Positions 26,376 through 35,499 of a stretch of DNA of 49,744 bases are shown in pieces (the first letter of the stretch is position 1; each line of letters starts with the position of its first letter). Below the pieces are notes generated by a model. That model saw only the letters and a list, made by a program, of their open reading frames with translations, had not been told where the DNA came from and did no database searches. This stretch comes from an uncultured Flavobacteriia bacterium (lineage in GTDB: Bacteria; Bacteroidota; Bacteroidia; Flavobacteriales_D; Crocinitomicaceae). The translations under genes and the position numbers were made by a program. The DNA lies in assembly GCA_903873915.1 (NCBI GenBank), contig CAIQQH010000065.1:1-49744 (forward strand), in the 5' to 3' direction.

Positions 26376-27708
26376 ACTCTTTACCCTTCTGCTGTTGATA
26401 TTCGCTTATTCAGCGTCAGCGCAATATACAATCAATTCCCCCTACTCGAGTTATGGACTTGGTGAACGCGCACACCCAGAGAATTATGTCTTTTCAGGCA
26501 TGGGCAATTGTTCTGCTACGGTGTTTGATTCCACGGTATTAAATTTCTATAATCCATCTACCTACAATACCTATGGCACAGGTCAGCCTTTATTGTCGAT
26601 AGGCATTGAATCGAAAATGTTATTTCAAAACGATGGTGATGCGAATGTCTTTTCGGGCACAGCAATGCTCAATCACTTTGTGATGGGAATTCCGGTGAAA
26701 AAGAATTTCGGCATTGCGTTCGGTCTTAAACCATTTGCGCGCAAAGGCTTCGAGCTTTACGACCGAATTGCCGTGGGAACTGACTCCATTAAATACACCT
26801 ATTTGGGAAAAGGAGGTTCACAGTTTGTGTTTGTCGGAGGCAGTGCGAACCTCATAAACCTGAAATCATTCAAATGGTCTGTTGGCGGAAACGCTGGATA
26901 TCTCTTTGGTATTGCAACAAACGAACGCAGAAGTCAAATCATTAAATTGTCGCAATACTCCGGCGGAGTGGATCGCAACGTATTAACAACAAGTGCTTTT
27001 TACTGCGAGCTCGGGACAAACATGCGCTTGAAAATCAATAACAATCACATCATCACTTTGGCAGGAACCTTTGATCCTGCTCAAAATTTAGGCGTGAAAA
27101 AAGACGAATACTTGTTTTATGCGCCGAATGTCAATGATCCAAGATATTACGACACACTTTACAAAGCGACAGATGTTCGCGGTACAATTCGCATGGCCCC
27201 TACCTATACAGTGGGTTTGAGTTACACACTTGGTTTTGAATCGGAAAAAAAAGGAAACCGGATTCGTGAATCAGAACTCGCACTTCACTTCAACTACGGC
27301 ATGACCGATTGGAGCGCTTACCGAGATGAGTTGAATCCTGGCCTTACCTTTTTGAACTCAACTAGAATCAATGTGGGTGTACAATTCATTCCAGAGCGCG
27401 ACTTCTTGGACAAAGCTGCTGTGGTGGGATTCTTCGAAACGGTCCGCTACCGTGTTGGGTATTACCAATACACCTTACCATATAGTTACAACGGAACTCA
27501 AATGACCGACTTTGGCATGACATTTGGTTTTGGGATCCCGATTTTGACGACAAAGTCACTTTCTTCAGTAAACCTTGGGGTTTCACTTGGAAAAAGAGAG
27601 GCGGGGTCTTCAAATTCACTGAATCAAAAATACATCGGTCTAAATTTTGGTATTACCTTAGCGCCATCAAACTTTGACCGCTGGTTCAGAAAACGTAAAC
27701 TGGATTAA
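26362..27708 (+). CDS. outer-membrane beta-barrel protein
   Basis: A 448-residue exported protein: MLRTKLFTLLLLIFAYSASA then QYT. The mature part starts NSPYSSYGLGE and alternates aromatic strands with Gly/Asn turns (SIGIESKMLF, GIAFGLKPFARKG), a pattern of FadL/PorV-like barrels. It ends LNFGITLAPSNFDRWF plus a basic tail. The ATG at 26362 lies inside the end of coaX and gives the best signal peptide; 26344 is an alternative. It is cotranscribed with coaX and followed after 11 bases by the next gene. The specific role is unknown; a link to lipid or LPS traffic is suggested only by lptC nearby. Confidence 0.8.
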   Translation: MLRTKLFTLLLLIFAYSASAQYTINSPYSSYGLGERAHPENYVFSGMGNCSATVFDSTVLNFYNPSTYNTYGTGQPLLSIGIESKMLFQNDGDANVFSGTAMLNHFVMGIPVKKNFGIAFGLKPFARKGFELYDRIAVGTDSIKYTYLGKGGSQFVFVGGSANLINLKSFKWSVGGNAGYLFGIATNERRSQIIKLSQYSGGVDRNVLTTSAFYCELGTNMRLKINNNHIITLAGTFDPAQNLGVKKDEYLFYAPNVNDPRYYDTLYKATDVRGTIRMAPTYTVGLSYTLGFESEKKGNRIRESELALHFNYGMTDWSAYRDELNPGLTFLNSTRINVGVQFIPERDFLDKAAVVGFFETVRYRVGYYQYTLPYSYNGTQMTDFGMTFGFGIPILTTKSLSSVNLGVSLGKREAGSSNSLNQKYIGLNFGITLAPSNFDRWFRKRKLD

Positions 27709-27719
27709 ACTTAACGAAA

Positions 27720-28967
27720 ATGAAACTTCAAAAATTACTCTTATCCGCTCTAGTACTTGTTAGTTTAAGTGCGTATTCTCAAGATGAAACTGAGCAAGAA
27801 CGCGAATGCAAGCGCATGCGTTTTTTGGCGGGTGAAGACTTGAAAATTAAAAATTATTCAGGTGCTTCTACTTATTACTTAAAAGGTGAAGCAATTTGTG
27901 GAAACTACGACAAAGCCAACTACGATCGTATGATTGGTTCAATCCGTAACACGATAAGCGCTGAAACGGATAAGGTCAAGAAAACAGCCTACATTGATAC
28001 CATTATTGGTGTGTATGATCGTGCAGAACAGAAAGGTTTTTACGATCAAGCAAATGATCTTATCCGTGCAACATACATGATGCAAATAGCAAAACCAAAT
28101 CGTGCTGCAGCGGATGTTTTGTATTCGCGGGGATTTGCCAAAGTTGGCGCTGTGCCAAGTGAAACTCAAATACAATATTATTACATGAATCTCAACGCCT
28201 TGTATGTAGAAAGCACGAATGACACAATTAAATCAGCTTTGAAAAAACGTCTGATTTCAGATTACTTCAGTTTGTCTAAAATGGTGAGCGATTTGAAGAT
28301 GTCTGCAAAAACACAAGATAATATTACGGTCTCTTTCAACAACATCGTTCGTTCATGTGCGGACATCCTTCCAGACTTGAAAGGTTTCCTTGCGACTTTG
28401 CCACAAGACAAAGAAATGAAAAAGAAAGCCGTTGTGAACTTTATGACACTTTTGGAAACAAAGAAATGCACGGATGCCAAAGAATACGAAATGTTGGTAG
28501 ATACACTGAACATGATCGACCCATCACTGGATGGCAAATTGGCGAAAGCACGTTTATTGGTTTCTAAAAAACGATACAGTGAAGCCGTTGCAGCTTTCAA
28601 AGAAGCAAAAATGATGACGACTGAGTCTGCTAAAATTGAAGAGATCGAATACATGATTGCGAGCACTCAATTCAACTCTGGAAGTTACAATGCAGCGTAT
28701 TCAACCGCAATGGGGATCTCTGGTGAGAACAGAAGCGAAGCCTTGCACCTTGCCGCAAAATGTGTCGCGCAATTGGCAAACAGCTGTGGTTCATCGACCA
28801 TCGAACGCAAAGCGAACTTCTTGTATGCCGCACGTTTGGCAGATCAAGCGGGTCAAGGTGGTACAGCTGCAAAATACCGCGCGGCTGCACCAACAGATAC
28901 TGATTGGTTTGATGCTGGAATTAGTAGCATTAACCTTAGCTGTTGGAATGTGACCGTTTCAAAATAA
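27720..28967 (+). CDS. exported helical-repeat (TPR-like) protein
   Basis: A 415-residue protein with signal peptide MKLQKLLLSALVLVSLSAYS before QDE. The remainder is almost all alpha-helix with TPR-like pairs: KIKNYSGASTYYLKGEAICG, FYDQANDLIRATYMMQIA, KKRYSEAVAAFKEAKMM and SGSYNAAYSTAMGIS. It ends with a Cys-containing LSCWNVTV tail. Likely a periplasmic scaffold. It stands between the barrel protein and lptC, so a role in envelope assembly is reasonable but unproven. One base separates its stop from the GTG of lptC. Confidence 0.8.
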   Translation: MKLQKLLLSALVLVSLSAYSQDETEQERECKRMRFLAGEDLKIKNYSGASTYYLKGEAICGNYDKANYDRMIGSIRNTISAETDKVKKTAYIDTIIGVYDRAEQKGFYDQANDLIRATYMMQIAKPNRAAADVLYSRGFAKVGAVPSETQIQYYYMNLNALYVESTNDTIKSALKKRLISDYFSLSKMVSDLKMSAKTQDNITVSFNNIVRSCADILPDLKGFLATLPQDKEMKKKAVVNFMTLLETKKCTDAKEYEMLVDTLNMIDPSLDGKLAKARLLVSKKRYSEAVAAFKEAKMMTTESAKIEEIEYMIASTQFNSGSYNAAYSTAMGISGENRSEALHLAAKCVAQLANSCGSSTIERKANFLYAARLADQAGQGGTAAKYRAAAPTDTDWFDAGISSINLSCWNVTVSK

Positions 28968-28968
28968 G

Positions 28969-29532
28969 GTGACCTTCACAAAAAATATACGTAAATATGT
29001 AAAGATTCCTGTCAGTTTAGTGCTGGCAGGATTTCTTTTTTCATGCGTGAACGATTTGGAATCCATCCAAAAAGTAACCTACGATCCAAAAGCCCCCAAG
29101 GAAGTCACAAAGAATCTACGGGTGTTTTACACGGATTCAGGATATGCACGGGTTGAAGTATTTGCAGCCATAGCCGAGTCTTACACTTCTCCAGAATCGA
29201 TCACAAAACTGAAGGATGGTGTAAAAGTGAATTTCTTCTCCGCAGACGGAAAAATTGCATCGACCTTGACTGCACTTTATGGAGAGGTGAATTACACCCA
29301 AGGAACTATGTTTGTGCGCGATTCAGTCCAACTCTTTAACCATGCGAAAAAACAACGCATGGAGACAGAAATCCTTTTTTGGAACCAACGGGATAGTTCC
29401 ATCTACACACCCTCTAATGTGGTTGTTCGCGGTCCCGATGGCGTGCTTTACGGCAAAGGCATTCGCACAAAACAAGATTTTTCGGAATATGAATTTTTAA
29501 AACCATTCGGAAAGATTGCTTTAGGCAAATAA
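28969..29532 (+). CDS. lptC: LPS export protein LptC
   Basis: A 187-residue LptC-family protein that passes lipopolysaccharide from the inner-membrane LptBFG complex to LptA. It begins with a GTG codon one base after the preceding stop; KIPVSLVLAGFLFSC ends in a lipobox, so here it is probably a lipoprotein instead of carrying the usual anchor helix. The body has the LptC beta-jellyroll features: YDPKAPKEVTKNLRVFYTDS, INFFSADGKIASTLTALYGE-like strands, and FVRDSVQLFNHAKKQRMETE. Family members in Bacteroidota have this form. LptA and LptBFG are not in the window. Confidence 0.88.
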   Translation: MTFTKNIRKYVKIPVSLVLAGFLFSCVNDLESIQKVTYDPKAPKEVTKNLRVFYTDSGYARVEVFAAIAESYTSPESITKLKDGVKVNFFSADGKIASTLTALYGEVNYTQGTMFVRDSVQLFNHAKKQRMETEILFWNQRDSSIYTPSNVVVRGPDGVLYGKGIRTKQDFSEYEFLKPFGKIALGK

Positions 29533-29555
29533 AACAGGAACTACACAGAATCAAT

Positions 29556-29563
29556 TATCTTTG
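29556..29563 (+). promoter_or_regulatory. promoter -7 element
   Basis: TATCTTTG, 15 bases before the ATG at 29579, matches TAnnTTTG. It supports that ATG over a TTG at 29561. Confidence 0.45.
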
Positions 29564-29578
29564 ACAAAAATTAATCTC

Positions 29579-29809
29579 ATGCAACTTTACAATAAAATCA
29601 TGTCGTATTTCTGGCTCCTTGCTGGATGCGTGCTTTTGGTCACAATTACCTATTTATCATTTACACAGGGAATTAAAAAGTGGGGATTCTACTATTTCTT
29701 CGTCGTGAGCGCCTTTGGAATGTTTTTCTTCAAGCGCTGGATGATGAAGCGCATGGAAAAACACCTTGCTTATTTACAAGAGCAACAAGCTAAGCAACAA
29801 GGAAAGTAA
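29579..29809 (+). CDS. small membrane protein, 76 residues
   Basis: Two hydrophobic segments (about residues 8-28 and 38-55) are followed by a charged helical tail, MKRMEKHLAYLQEQQAKQQ. It begins MQLYNKIMSYFWLLAG. In flavobacteria a protein of this type often follows lptC, but its function is not known to me. A promoter-like TATCTTTG just ahead suggests it can also be transcribed on its own. Confidence 0.68.
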   Translation: MQLYNKIMSYFWLLAGCVLLVTITYLSFTQGIKKWGFYYFFVVSAFGMFFFKRWMMKRMEKHLAYLQEQQAKQQGK

Positions 29810-29923
29810 GGCGAAGGAAACTTTTAGTGTTTTCATGCGTTTATACAGTATTGAAAATTAAATTATTAATCGAAATCCAAGGAGTAACTTTTACCCTAAC
29901 TTGATTGTCATAGGTTGCAATAA

Positions 29924-32422
29924 ATGAAACAGTTTCTTTTTCTATCACTTTTAGTTCTCCTCACAGGAAACTCAATTGCTCAACAATTGTTGAGTGGAAC
30001 CGTGCTAGACGAACGCAACATTCCTATTCCTCACGCCAAAGTATTCGTGAAAAACAGTGCGGATCTCCGAACCCTTGCCGATGTGAATGGCTATTACGAA
30101 CTACGCTTATTTCCAGGAGAGTATTTCCTTGTTTTCAGTGCTACAGGCTATGATGATCGTGAGAGTTACATCACCATCACTGAAATACCTGTAAAAAGAG
30201 ACATTCAACTTTTCCCTTCGAGAATTCAAGACTTGGCCGATGTCGATGTTTCTGCCAAAAAGACCAATCCCGGACGCGAGATCATGCTGGAAGTGGTGAA
30301 GAAACGCGATCAAATCAACCCGTGGAATTACCCTCATACCGTAGATGGGTACATCAAGGCAACGGAAAAATTGAATCGAAAGGAAGAAGAAAAGAAGGAC
30401 GAAAAAAAATCAAAAGCAGAGGAACCAGCAGATCCAAATAGTCCAGAAATAGAGGATCCATTTGCCGAAAAACGCAAGCAACAAACTGAACTTGCGAACA
30501 ACATGAACCTCGTGGAAGTGCAATTCACCCGCAACTTCTTCCCTCCAAATAAAGTCAAAGAGGTGCGCAACGCGTATGAGGAGCGAGGAAATGTGCGCAA
30601 TCTCTACTACACCACAACGGTAAAATCGAACTTCAACTTCTTCGAAAATTTATTGCACCTCGACGATTTGCATCAATCACCCGTAAGCTCACCCATTTCC
30701 GGGCCGGGCATTCTCTCCTACAAGTACCGTGTGGAGGAACAATACATCGAGAATGGCCGAAAAATTCATAAGATTAAAATCATTCCCCGCAGTACTGCAA
30801 CCACAACACTTGAAGGATACATCTGGGTGATTGATTCTGTTTGGCTCGTTCAAAAACTGGAACTCACCATGAACAAGGGAAATCTCTTGGTATACGATTA
30901 TTTCACGATCCGTCAAACCTTTGAACATCCCGGCGATAGCATGTGTGTCCTCGTGAAGCAAGAGTTGGACTATGGGGTGAAGTACAAGGACGAAACATCG
31001 GTGTGTAAGACCATCGCCGATTTTAGCAACTACAATTTCAATGCATCATTCACGGCTAAATTCTTCAACAACGAACTTGCCGTAACCGCAGAAGAAGCCT
31101 ACGAAAAAGACAGTAGTTTTTGGAGTCAGCAGCGCACAACACAGCTCACAGAAGAGGAGCGTAAATTCATCATGGCCAAGGACAGTATCCGGGATTATGA
31201 AAACAGAAAGGAATACCTCGATTCTGTGGATGGGCTTTTCAATAAAGTGACCGCCCTAAAAACACTCTGGTTCGGAATCGATCACCGAAACCGAGAATTG
31301 AAAACACAATGGACCATTAGTTCGGTTGCAGCCATGTCGCGCCCAATGTATATCGCAGGACCTCGCGTGGCTCCAAGCTTTTTTTACTTTAGAAAGTGGG
31401 AATCGCAACGGACCTTAGACTCCTACACTGAAATGTCACTTGGATTGCTCAATAAGGACGTCAAAGGACGAACATGGTGGCGCTATCGGTACGACCCCTT
31501 TCATTTTGGAACAGTGCAATTGCAGTTCTCTCACGATTTTGATGTCATTCGGAGCTATGATGCAATCAGTCAAATTTACAAGCGCAATAACTTTATTCAA
31601 ACCACTGAGCTCGAATTGGAACACGACTATGAACTGTTTAATGGCTTCTATTTGAACACAAAGGCAAGCTTTTCTGAACGTCGAAGTTTGAAAGGATATA
31701 AATTTTTAAACATCTTGGACAACGCTATTCCTAATGATGACCCAACCTCCTTTCAATCCTATCAGGCATTCATTGGTGAAGCAACAATCAGCTATACCCC
31801 GTATCAAAAATACATGCGTGAACCGAAACGAAAGGTGCTTCTCGGCTCTAAGTTTCCTACATTTTACATGACCTATCAGCGCGGAATTCCAAAAATCTTC
31901 GGTAGCGATGTCAACCATGAATATGGCCGTGTGGGCATCATGCAAACGTTTAAAATTGGAACATTAGGCACTTCGTCTTACCACATTACTTCCGGGAAAT
32001 TTTTGAGCTCGAAAGCCTTGAAAGATGCAGACTTTAAATACCAACGACGAAGTGATCCATTTTGGTTTTCCAACCCCCTCTATTCCTTCCAAGGACTGGA
32101 TTCATCATTGCCATCGCGAAAAATCTTTTTCGAAGCTCACTTCGTTCATCACGACAACGGAGCTATTCTCAACAAAATTCCATTCATGAAAAAGACAGGG
32201 ATCGGATTGGTTGTAGGCGTCGGTGGTCTTTACGTGAAGGAGTTCGATTGGCAACATTATGAAATGTTTGCCGGACTTGAACGCAACTTTAAGCTTTCTA
32301 GAAAACGTCTCCGCGTTGGTTTATACGGTGTTGTGTCAGACGGAAATCATATCACTCCGAAGGTGTCCTACAAGATCTCCTTTGCGATGCTGGACGATCG
32401 AAACATGAAGTGGAATTTCTAA
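29924..32422 (+). CDS. DUF5686 family outer-membrane protein with carboxypeptidase-like regulatory domain
   Basis: An 832-residue exported protein. Signal peptide MKQFLFLSLLVLLTGNSIA before QQLL. Residues about 22-110 form a carboxypeptidase-regulatory-like domain (SGTVLDERNIPIPHAKVFV, DVNGYYELRLFPGEY). The DUF5686 signature NPGREIMLEVVKKRDQINPW follows near 125, then a long region ending in strand-rich sequence (RVGLYGVVSDGNHITPKVSY) consistent with a C-terminal barrel. A charged low-complexity insert (KEEEKKDEKKSKAEEP) is at about 155-170. Homologues are widespread in Bacteroidota outer membranes without a settled function. The gene converges on the DD-peptidase-like gene. Confidence 0.85.
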   Translation: MKQFLFLSLLVLLTGNSIAQQLLSGTVLDERNIPIPHAKVFVKNSADLRTLADVNGYYELRLFPGEYFLVFSATGYDDRESYITITEIPVKRDIQLFPSRIQDLADVDVSAKKTNPGREIMLEVVKKRDQINPWNYPHTVDGYIKATEKLNRKEEEKKDEKKSKAEEPADPNSPEIEDPFAEKRKQQTELANNMNLVEVQFTRNFFPPNKVKEVRNAYEERGNVRNLYYTTTVKSNFNFFENLLHLDDLHQSPVSSPISGPGILSYKYRVEEQYIENGRKIHKIKIIPRSTATTTLEGYIWVIDSVWLVQKLELTMNKGNLLVYDYFTIRQTFEHPGDSMCVLVKQELDYGVKYKDETSVCKTIADFSNYNFNASFTAKFFNNELAVTAEEAYEKDSSFWSQQRTTQLTEEERKFIMAKDSIRDYENRKEYLDSVDGLFNKVTALKTLWFGIDHRNRELKTQWTISSVAAMSRPMYIAGPRVAPSFFYFRKWESQRTLDSYTEMSLGLLNKDVKGRTWWRYRYDPFHFGTVQLQFSHDFDVIRSYDAISQIYKRNNFIQTTELELEHDYELFNGFYLNTKASFSERRSLKGYKFLNILDNAIPNDDPTSFQSYQAFIGEATISYTPYQKYMREPKRKVLLGSKFPTFYMTYQRGIPKIFGSDVNHEYGRVGIMQTFKIGTLGTSSYHITSGKFLSSKALKDADFKYQRRSDPFWFSNPLYSFQGLDSSLPSRKIFFEAHFVHHDNGAILNKIPFMKKTGIGLVVGVGGLYVKEFDWQHYEMFAGLERNFKLSRKRLRVGLYGVVSDGNHITPKVSYKISFAMLDDRNMKWNF

Positions 32423-32447
32423 GCAATAGTTTTCGATAAATGCACCA

Positions 32448-33215
32448 TCAATTCACCACTGTTACGTGAATGCATTTAAATTCTGGACACAATAAGATTT
32501 TCTTTTCGTCTCTCATTTGATTCAATGCTTTGATCAAGGCTTGCTTTGCAACGTCACATGCACCAGTTGAGTTTACTCTACTAATGTCAAAAGAAACACC
32601 GAAAGAATGTGTCGATTTACCCGGGGTAGCTGAATTGGGATATTTACGCCTAATCTCATCCTGTTGAGTTTCTGTTCGCGTCATGGATGAAATGACAAAA
32701 TAATCTTTTTCATTTTTAGAATCTTTGAGAAAGGAGCGAAATAAGAACGCGAGCTCCTCCAATCGCTTTTTCGCTATAGGTGTTAAATGCTTCGTGCTTG
32801 ATGTTAAATTCTGAATGTAATAGCCATCTGCTTCGTCCACAACTACGAGACGTTTTCTCAGTAAAAAATTAGTTAAGGTAGCTTCATCCTTAATAAATCC
32901 ATTCTTTGTGAAGCGAATGGCAAGAGGGCGATGTTGATTAGGATAAGAATCCTTTGTTACCTCCAATGATTCGCAATTGCAATTCATCGCAGTATGCTTA
33001 GGCAACTCAATTTTATTTTGAATACGATGATAATAGCCGCGTATTCGAGAACGATACGGATAAAAAACAATTAACGAAAAACACCCGAAAACCAACATGA
33101 ACAAAAATGCTCGTTTTAGCGACATCTTTTTTTGTATCAGCCGAATGAAAATCACCAAAGAAATCAAGGAACCTCCCAAAAAAAATAAAAGAAAAACTGC
33201 TTTAAGAGTAGACAT
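32448..33215 (-). CDS. membrane-anchored DUF5715/M15-like putative peptidase
   Basis: A 255-residue protein with two N-terminal membrane helices (about 4-25 and 33-53) and an extracytoplasmic domain. The segment SSMTRTETQQDEIRRKYP, then STHSFGVSFDIS, then CIHVTVVN recalls the M15/hedgehog-type DD-peptidase fold, where the zinc ligands are His and Asp of SxHxxGxxxD and a late His. This would suggest peptidoglycan cleavage, but the canonical late H-x-H reads C-I-H here. I recall this pattern as DUF5715. Activity is inferred, not shown. The gene is divergent from kbl. Confidence 0.68.
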   Translation of the reverse strand: MSTLKAVFLLFFLGGSLISLVIFIRLIQKKMSLKRAFLFMLVFGCFSLIVFYPYRSRIRGYYHRIQNKIELPKHTAMNCNCESLEVTKDSYPNQHRPLAIRFTKNGFIKDEATLTNFLLRKRLVVVDEADGYYIQNLTSSTKHLTPIAKKRLEELAFLFRSFLKDSKNEKDYFVISSMTRTETQQDEIRRKYPNSATPGKSTHSFGVSFDISRVNSTGACDVAKQALIKALNQMRDEKKILLCPEFKCIHVTVVN

Positions 33216-33369
33216 GACTTATTTTTTAATCTAAAGATGAATAAATTGGCTTTAATCACTTGAAAAATAGGAATAAAAATAGGAATCGCATTTCCTTGAT
33301 TTAACTTTAGTCAAACATAATTTGGAAATCAATATTCAATATTGGCAAACGAATTCATCGCCAAATCTG

Positions 33370-33377
33370 TATCTTTG
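33370..33377 (+). promoter_or_regulatory. promoter -7 element of kbl
   Basis: TATCTTTG lies 16 bases before the ATG at 33394 and matches TAnnTTTG. A TTG at 33342 is 25 bases away, longer than usual. Confidence 0.45.
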
Positions 33378-33393
33378 GGCAAAATCATTGGGT

Positions 33394-34584
33394 ATGTACG
33401 GAAAAATGAAAGAATTCCTAAAGAATGAATTGCAAGCCATCGAAGAAGGTGGAATTTACAAGCGTGAACGCATCATCACTAGTCCACAAGGGGCTAACGT
33501 AACGGTTAGCACTGGAGAGAATGTCGTCATCATGTGTGCAAACAACTACTTAGGACTTTCCTCCCACCCTGCTGTTATCCAAGCGGCAAAAGACACCCTC
33601 GATACTCATGGTTTCGGTATGTCCTCGGTTCGATTTATTTGCGGAACACAAGACATCCACAAAGAATTGGAACAAAAGATTGCTAATTTCTATGAGACAG
33701 AGGACACCATTCTTTATGCGGCAGCTTTTGACGCAAATGGCGGTGTATTTGAACCCCTCTTTGGTGAAGACGATGCCATCATTTCAGACGCTCTGAATCA
33801 CGCATCTATTATCGATGGTATCCGTTTGTGCAAAGCACACCGCTACCGCTATCAGCATTCGGACATGGCCGATTTAGAGGAACAATTGATAAAAGCACAA
33901 GATCAACGTTTTAGAATCATTGTAACGGATGGAGTTTTCTCTATGGACGGTGATATCGCCAAATTGGATGCTATTTGTGATTTGGCGGATAAATACGATG
34001 CCTTGGTGATGACAGATGAATGTCACTCTGCAGGATTTATTGGTAAAACAGGTCGCGGTGTTCCCGAATATTGCGATGTCATGGGTCGTGTGGATATCAT
34101 CACTGGAACGCTTGGCAAAGCTTTAGGTGGTGCAATGGGTGGTTATACGACCGGCAGAAAAGAAATCATCGATATGTTGCGTCAACGTTCTCGCCCTTAC
34201 CTTTTTTCTAATTCATTGGCGCCTTCCATCGTTGGAGCTGCAAATAAAGTGTTTGAGATTCTAAGTTCAAACACCGAACTACGCGACCGTTTAGAGGAAA
34301 ACACGAAGTACTTCAAAGAACGCATTATTGCTGCTGGATTCGATATAAAACCAGGTGATTCACCCATTGTACCGATCATGTTGTACGATGCGGCCTTGTC
34401 TCAAAAATTCGCTGATGCCTTGTTAAAAGAAGGCGTATATGCCATTGGATTCTTCTTCCCTGTTGTAGCCAAAGGTCAAGCGCGAATTCGAACGCAAATC
34501 TCTGCGGCACATTCAAAAGAAGACCTAGATAAAGCGATTGCTGCGTTCATTAAAGTGGGGAAAGAATTGAACGTGATTCACTAG
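33394..34584 (+). CDS. kbl: glycine C-acetyltransferase (2-amino-3-ketobutyrate CoA ligase)
   Basis: A 396-residue PLP enzyme of the alpha-oxoamine synthase family that interconverts 2-amino-3-oxobutyrate plus CoA and glycine plus acetyl-CoA in threonine breakdown. Family landmarks: [10 protein letters not shown] near residue 55, [14 protein letters not shown] near 85, [10 protein letters not shown] near 185, [15 protein letters not shown] near 210 and the PLP lysine in [14 protein letters not shown] near 245. The start [13 protein letters not shown] matches the usual N-terminus; the frame is open 72 bases further upstream but contains the promoter element. Threonine dehydrogenase is not adjacent. 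[11 protein letters not shown] near the C-terminus is also typical. Confidence 0.95.
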   Translation: MYGKMKEFLKNELQAIEEGGIYKRERIITSPQGANVTVSTGENVVIMCANNYLGLSSHPAVIQAAKDTLDTHGFGMSSVRFICGTQDIHKELEQKIANFYETEDTILYAAAFDANGGVFEPLFGEDDAIISDALNHASIIDGIRLCKAHRYRYQHSDMADLEEQLIKAQDQRFRIIVTDGVFSMDGDIAKLDAICDLADKYDALVMTDECHSAGFIGKTGRGVPEYCDVMGRVDIITGTLGKALGGAMGGYTTGRKEIIDMLRQRSRPYLFSNSLAPSIVGAANKVFEILSSNTELRDRLEENTKYFKERIIAAGFDIKPGDSPIVPIMLYDAALSQKFADALLKEGVYAIGFFFPVVAKGQARIRTQISAAHSKEDLDKAIAAFIKVGKELNVIH

Positions 34585-34593
34585 AGAATACCG

Positions 34594-35274
34594 ATGACGC
34601 CTGTCCTTGCCTTTATTCCCATGTTAGACATTGTTTTTCGTGCTGGCGCGAATGAAACAAATGCCTTAGGAATGAATGCTTACATGAAAAATAAATTCGT
34701 TTTTTTTGGCATCAAAGCCCCAGTTAGAAAAGCATTAGCTGATGCCTGGATAAAGTCCTTACCAGCTACCCTAAGTCCAACAGAACGTAAAGAAATTGTT
34801 TGGGAATTATACAATCAGGAACAACGAGAATTTCACTATGTGGCCATTGACTGGATGAATGCCTGGAAAAAAGAAATGATCGAAAAGGATGATTCCGATT
34901 TTTTAAAGCTGCTCATTACCACCCATTCTTGGTGGGATTCGGTAGATGCCATTGCTTCCAATTATCTTGGCAAATACATCCAAAAATTTCCGATTGAAGG
35001 TACTGAATTAATTGAGGAATGGCGACATTCTGACAACATGTGGCTGCGACGATCCTGCTTGATCCATCAATTGAAATATGGCAATAATACCGATTTTACG
35101 CTGCTAATGGACTTGATCAACCAGTTCAAAAACGATAAGGAGTTCTTCATTCAAAAAGCCATTGGGTGGTCGCTTCGTCAATATTCGAAATTTCAACCTG
35201 AAGCAGTTCGAGACTTTCTGCACGATAGCGATCTCAAAGGACTTGCACGAAAAGAAGCGGAAAAGTATTTGTAG
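34594..35274 (+). CDS. DNA alkylation repair protein (AlkD family)
   Basis: A 226-residue all-helical HEAT-like-repeat protein. Signature stretches are FFGIKAPVRKAL near residue 38, REFHYVAIDWM near 75, THSWWDSVDAIAS near 108, MWLRRSCLIHQ near 145 and EFFIQKAIGWSLRQYSK near 185. These match AlkD-type glycosylases that remove positively charged alkylated bases, with the Trp and Asp of SWWDSVD at the active site. It starts nine bases after the kbl stop and is probably co-transcribed, though the functions are unrelated. Confidence 0.92.
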   Translation: MTPVLAFIPMLDIVFRAGANETNALGMNAYMKNKFVFFGIKAPVRKALADAWIKSLPATLSPTERKEIVWELYNQEQREFHYVAIDWMNAWKKEMIEKDDSDFLKLLITTHSWWDSVDAIASNYLGKYIQKFPIEGTELIEEWRHSDNMWLRRSCLIHQLKYGNNTDFTLLMDLINQFKNDKEFFIQKAIGWSLRQYSKFQPEAVRDFLHDSDLKGLARKEAEKYL

Positions 35275-35499
35275 ACAAAAGACCCGTCAGCCGCGGCTGA
35301 CTAAAAGACAAAAGATCGCTGCGCTCTAAGACTCATCCATTCTTCGAAAAAGTCAGTTATTATCACCATATTCGTAATTCGTAATTCGTGGCTTAGAGTC
35401 TGCTAGCGCACCTCAGCCACCAAATTCGTAACTCGTAACTCGTAACTCGTAACTCGCAACTCGTAATTAATAATTAGTAATTAGTAACTCCCAAAAAAA
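35275..35499. repeat. intergenic repeats: hairpin words and heptamer array
   Basis: Directly after the AlkD gene are short inverted words, GTCAGCCGCGGCTGAC (35285-35300) and ATCGCTGCGCT. Then the heptamer TTCGTAA is repeated at 35371-35387 and four to five tandem CGTAACT units occupy about 35427-35460, fading into ATTAGTAA words up to 35489. The same heptamer in inverted form begins the window (ACGAATTACGAAT). There is no coding potential. Confidence 0.8.
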
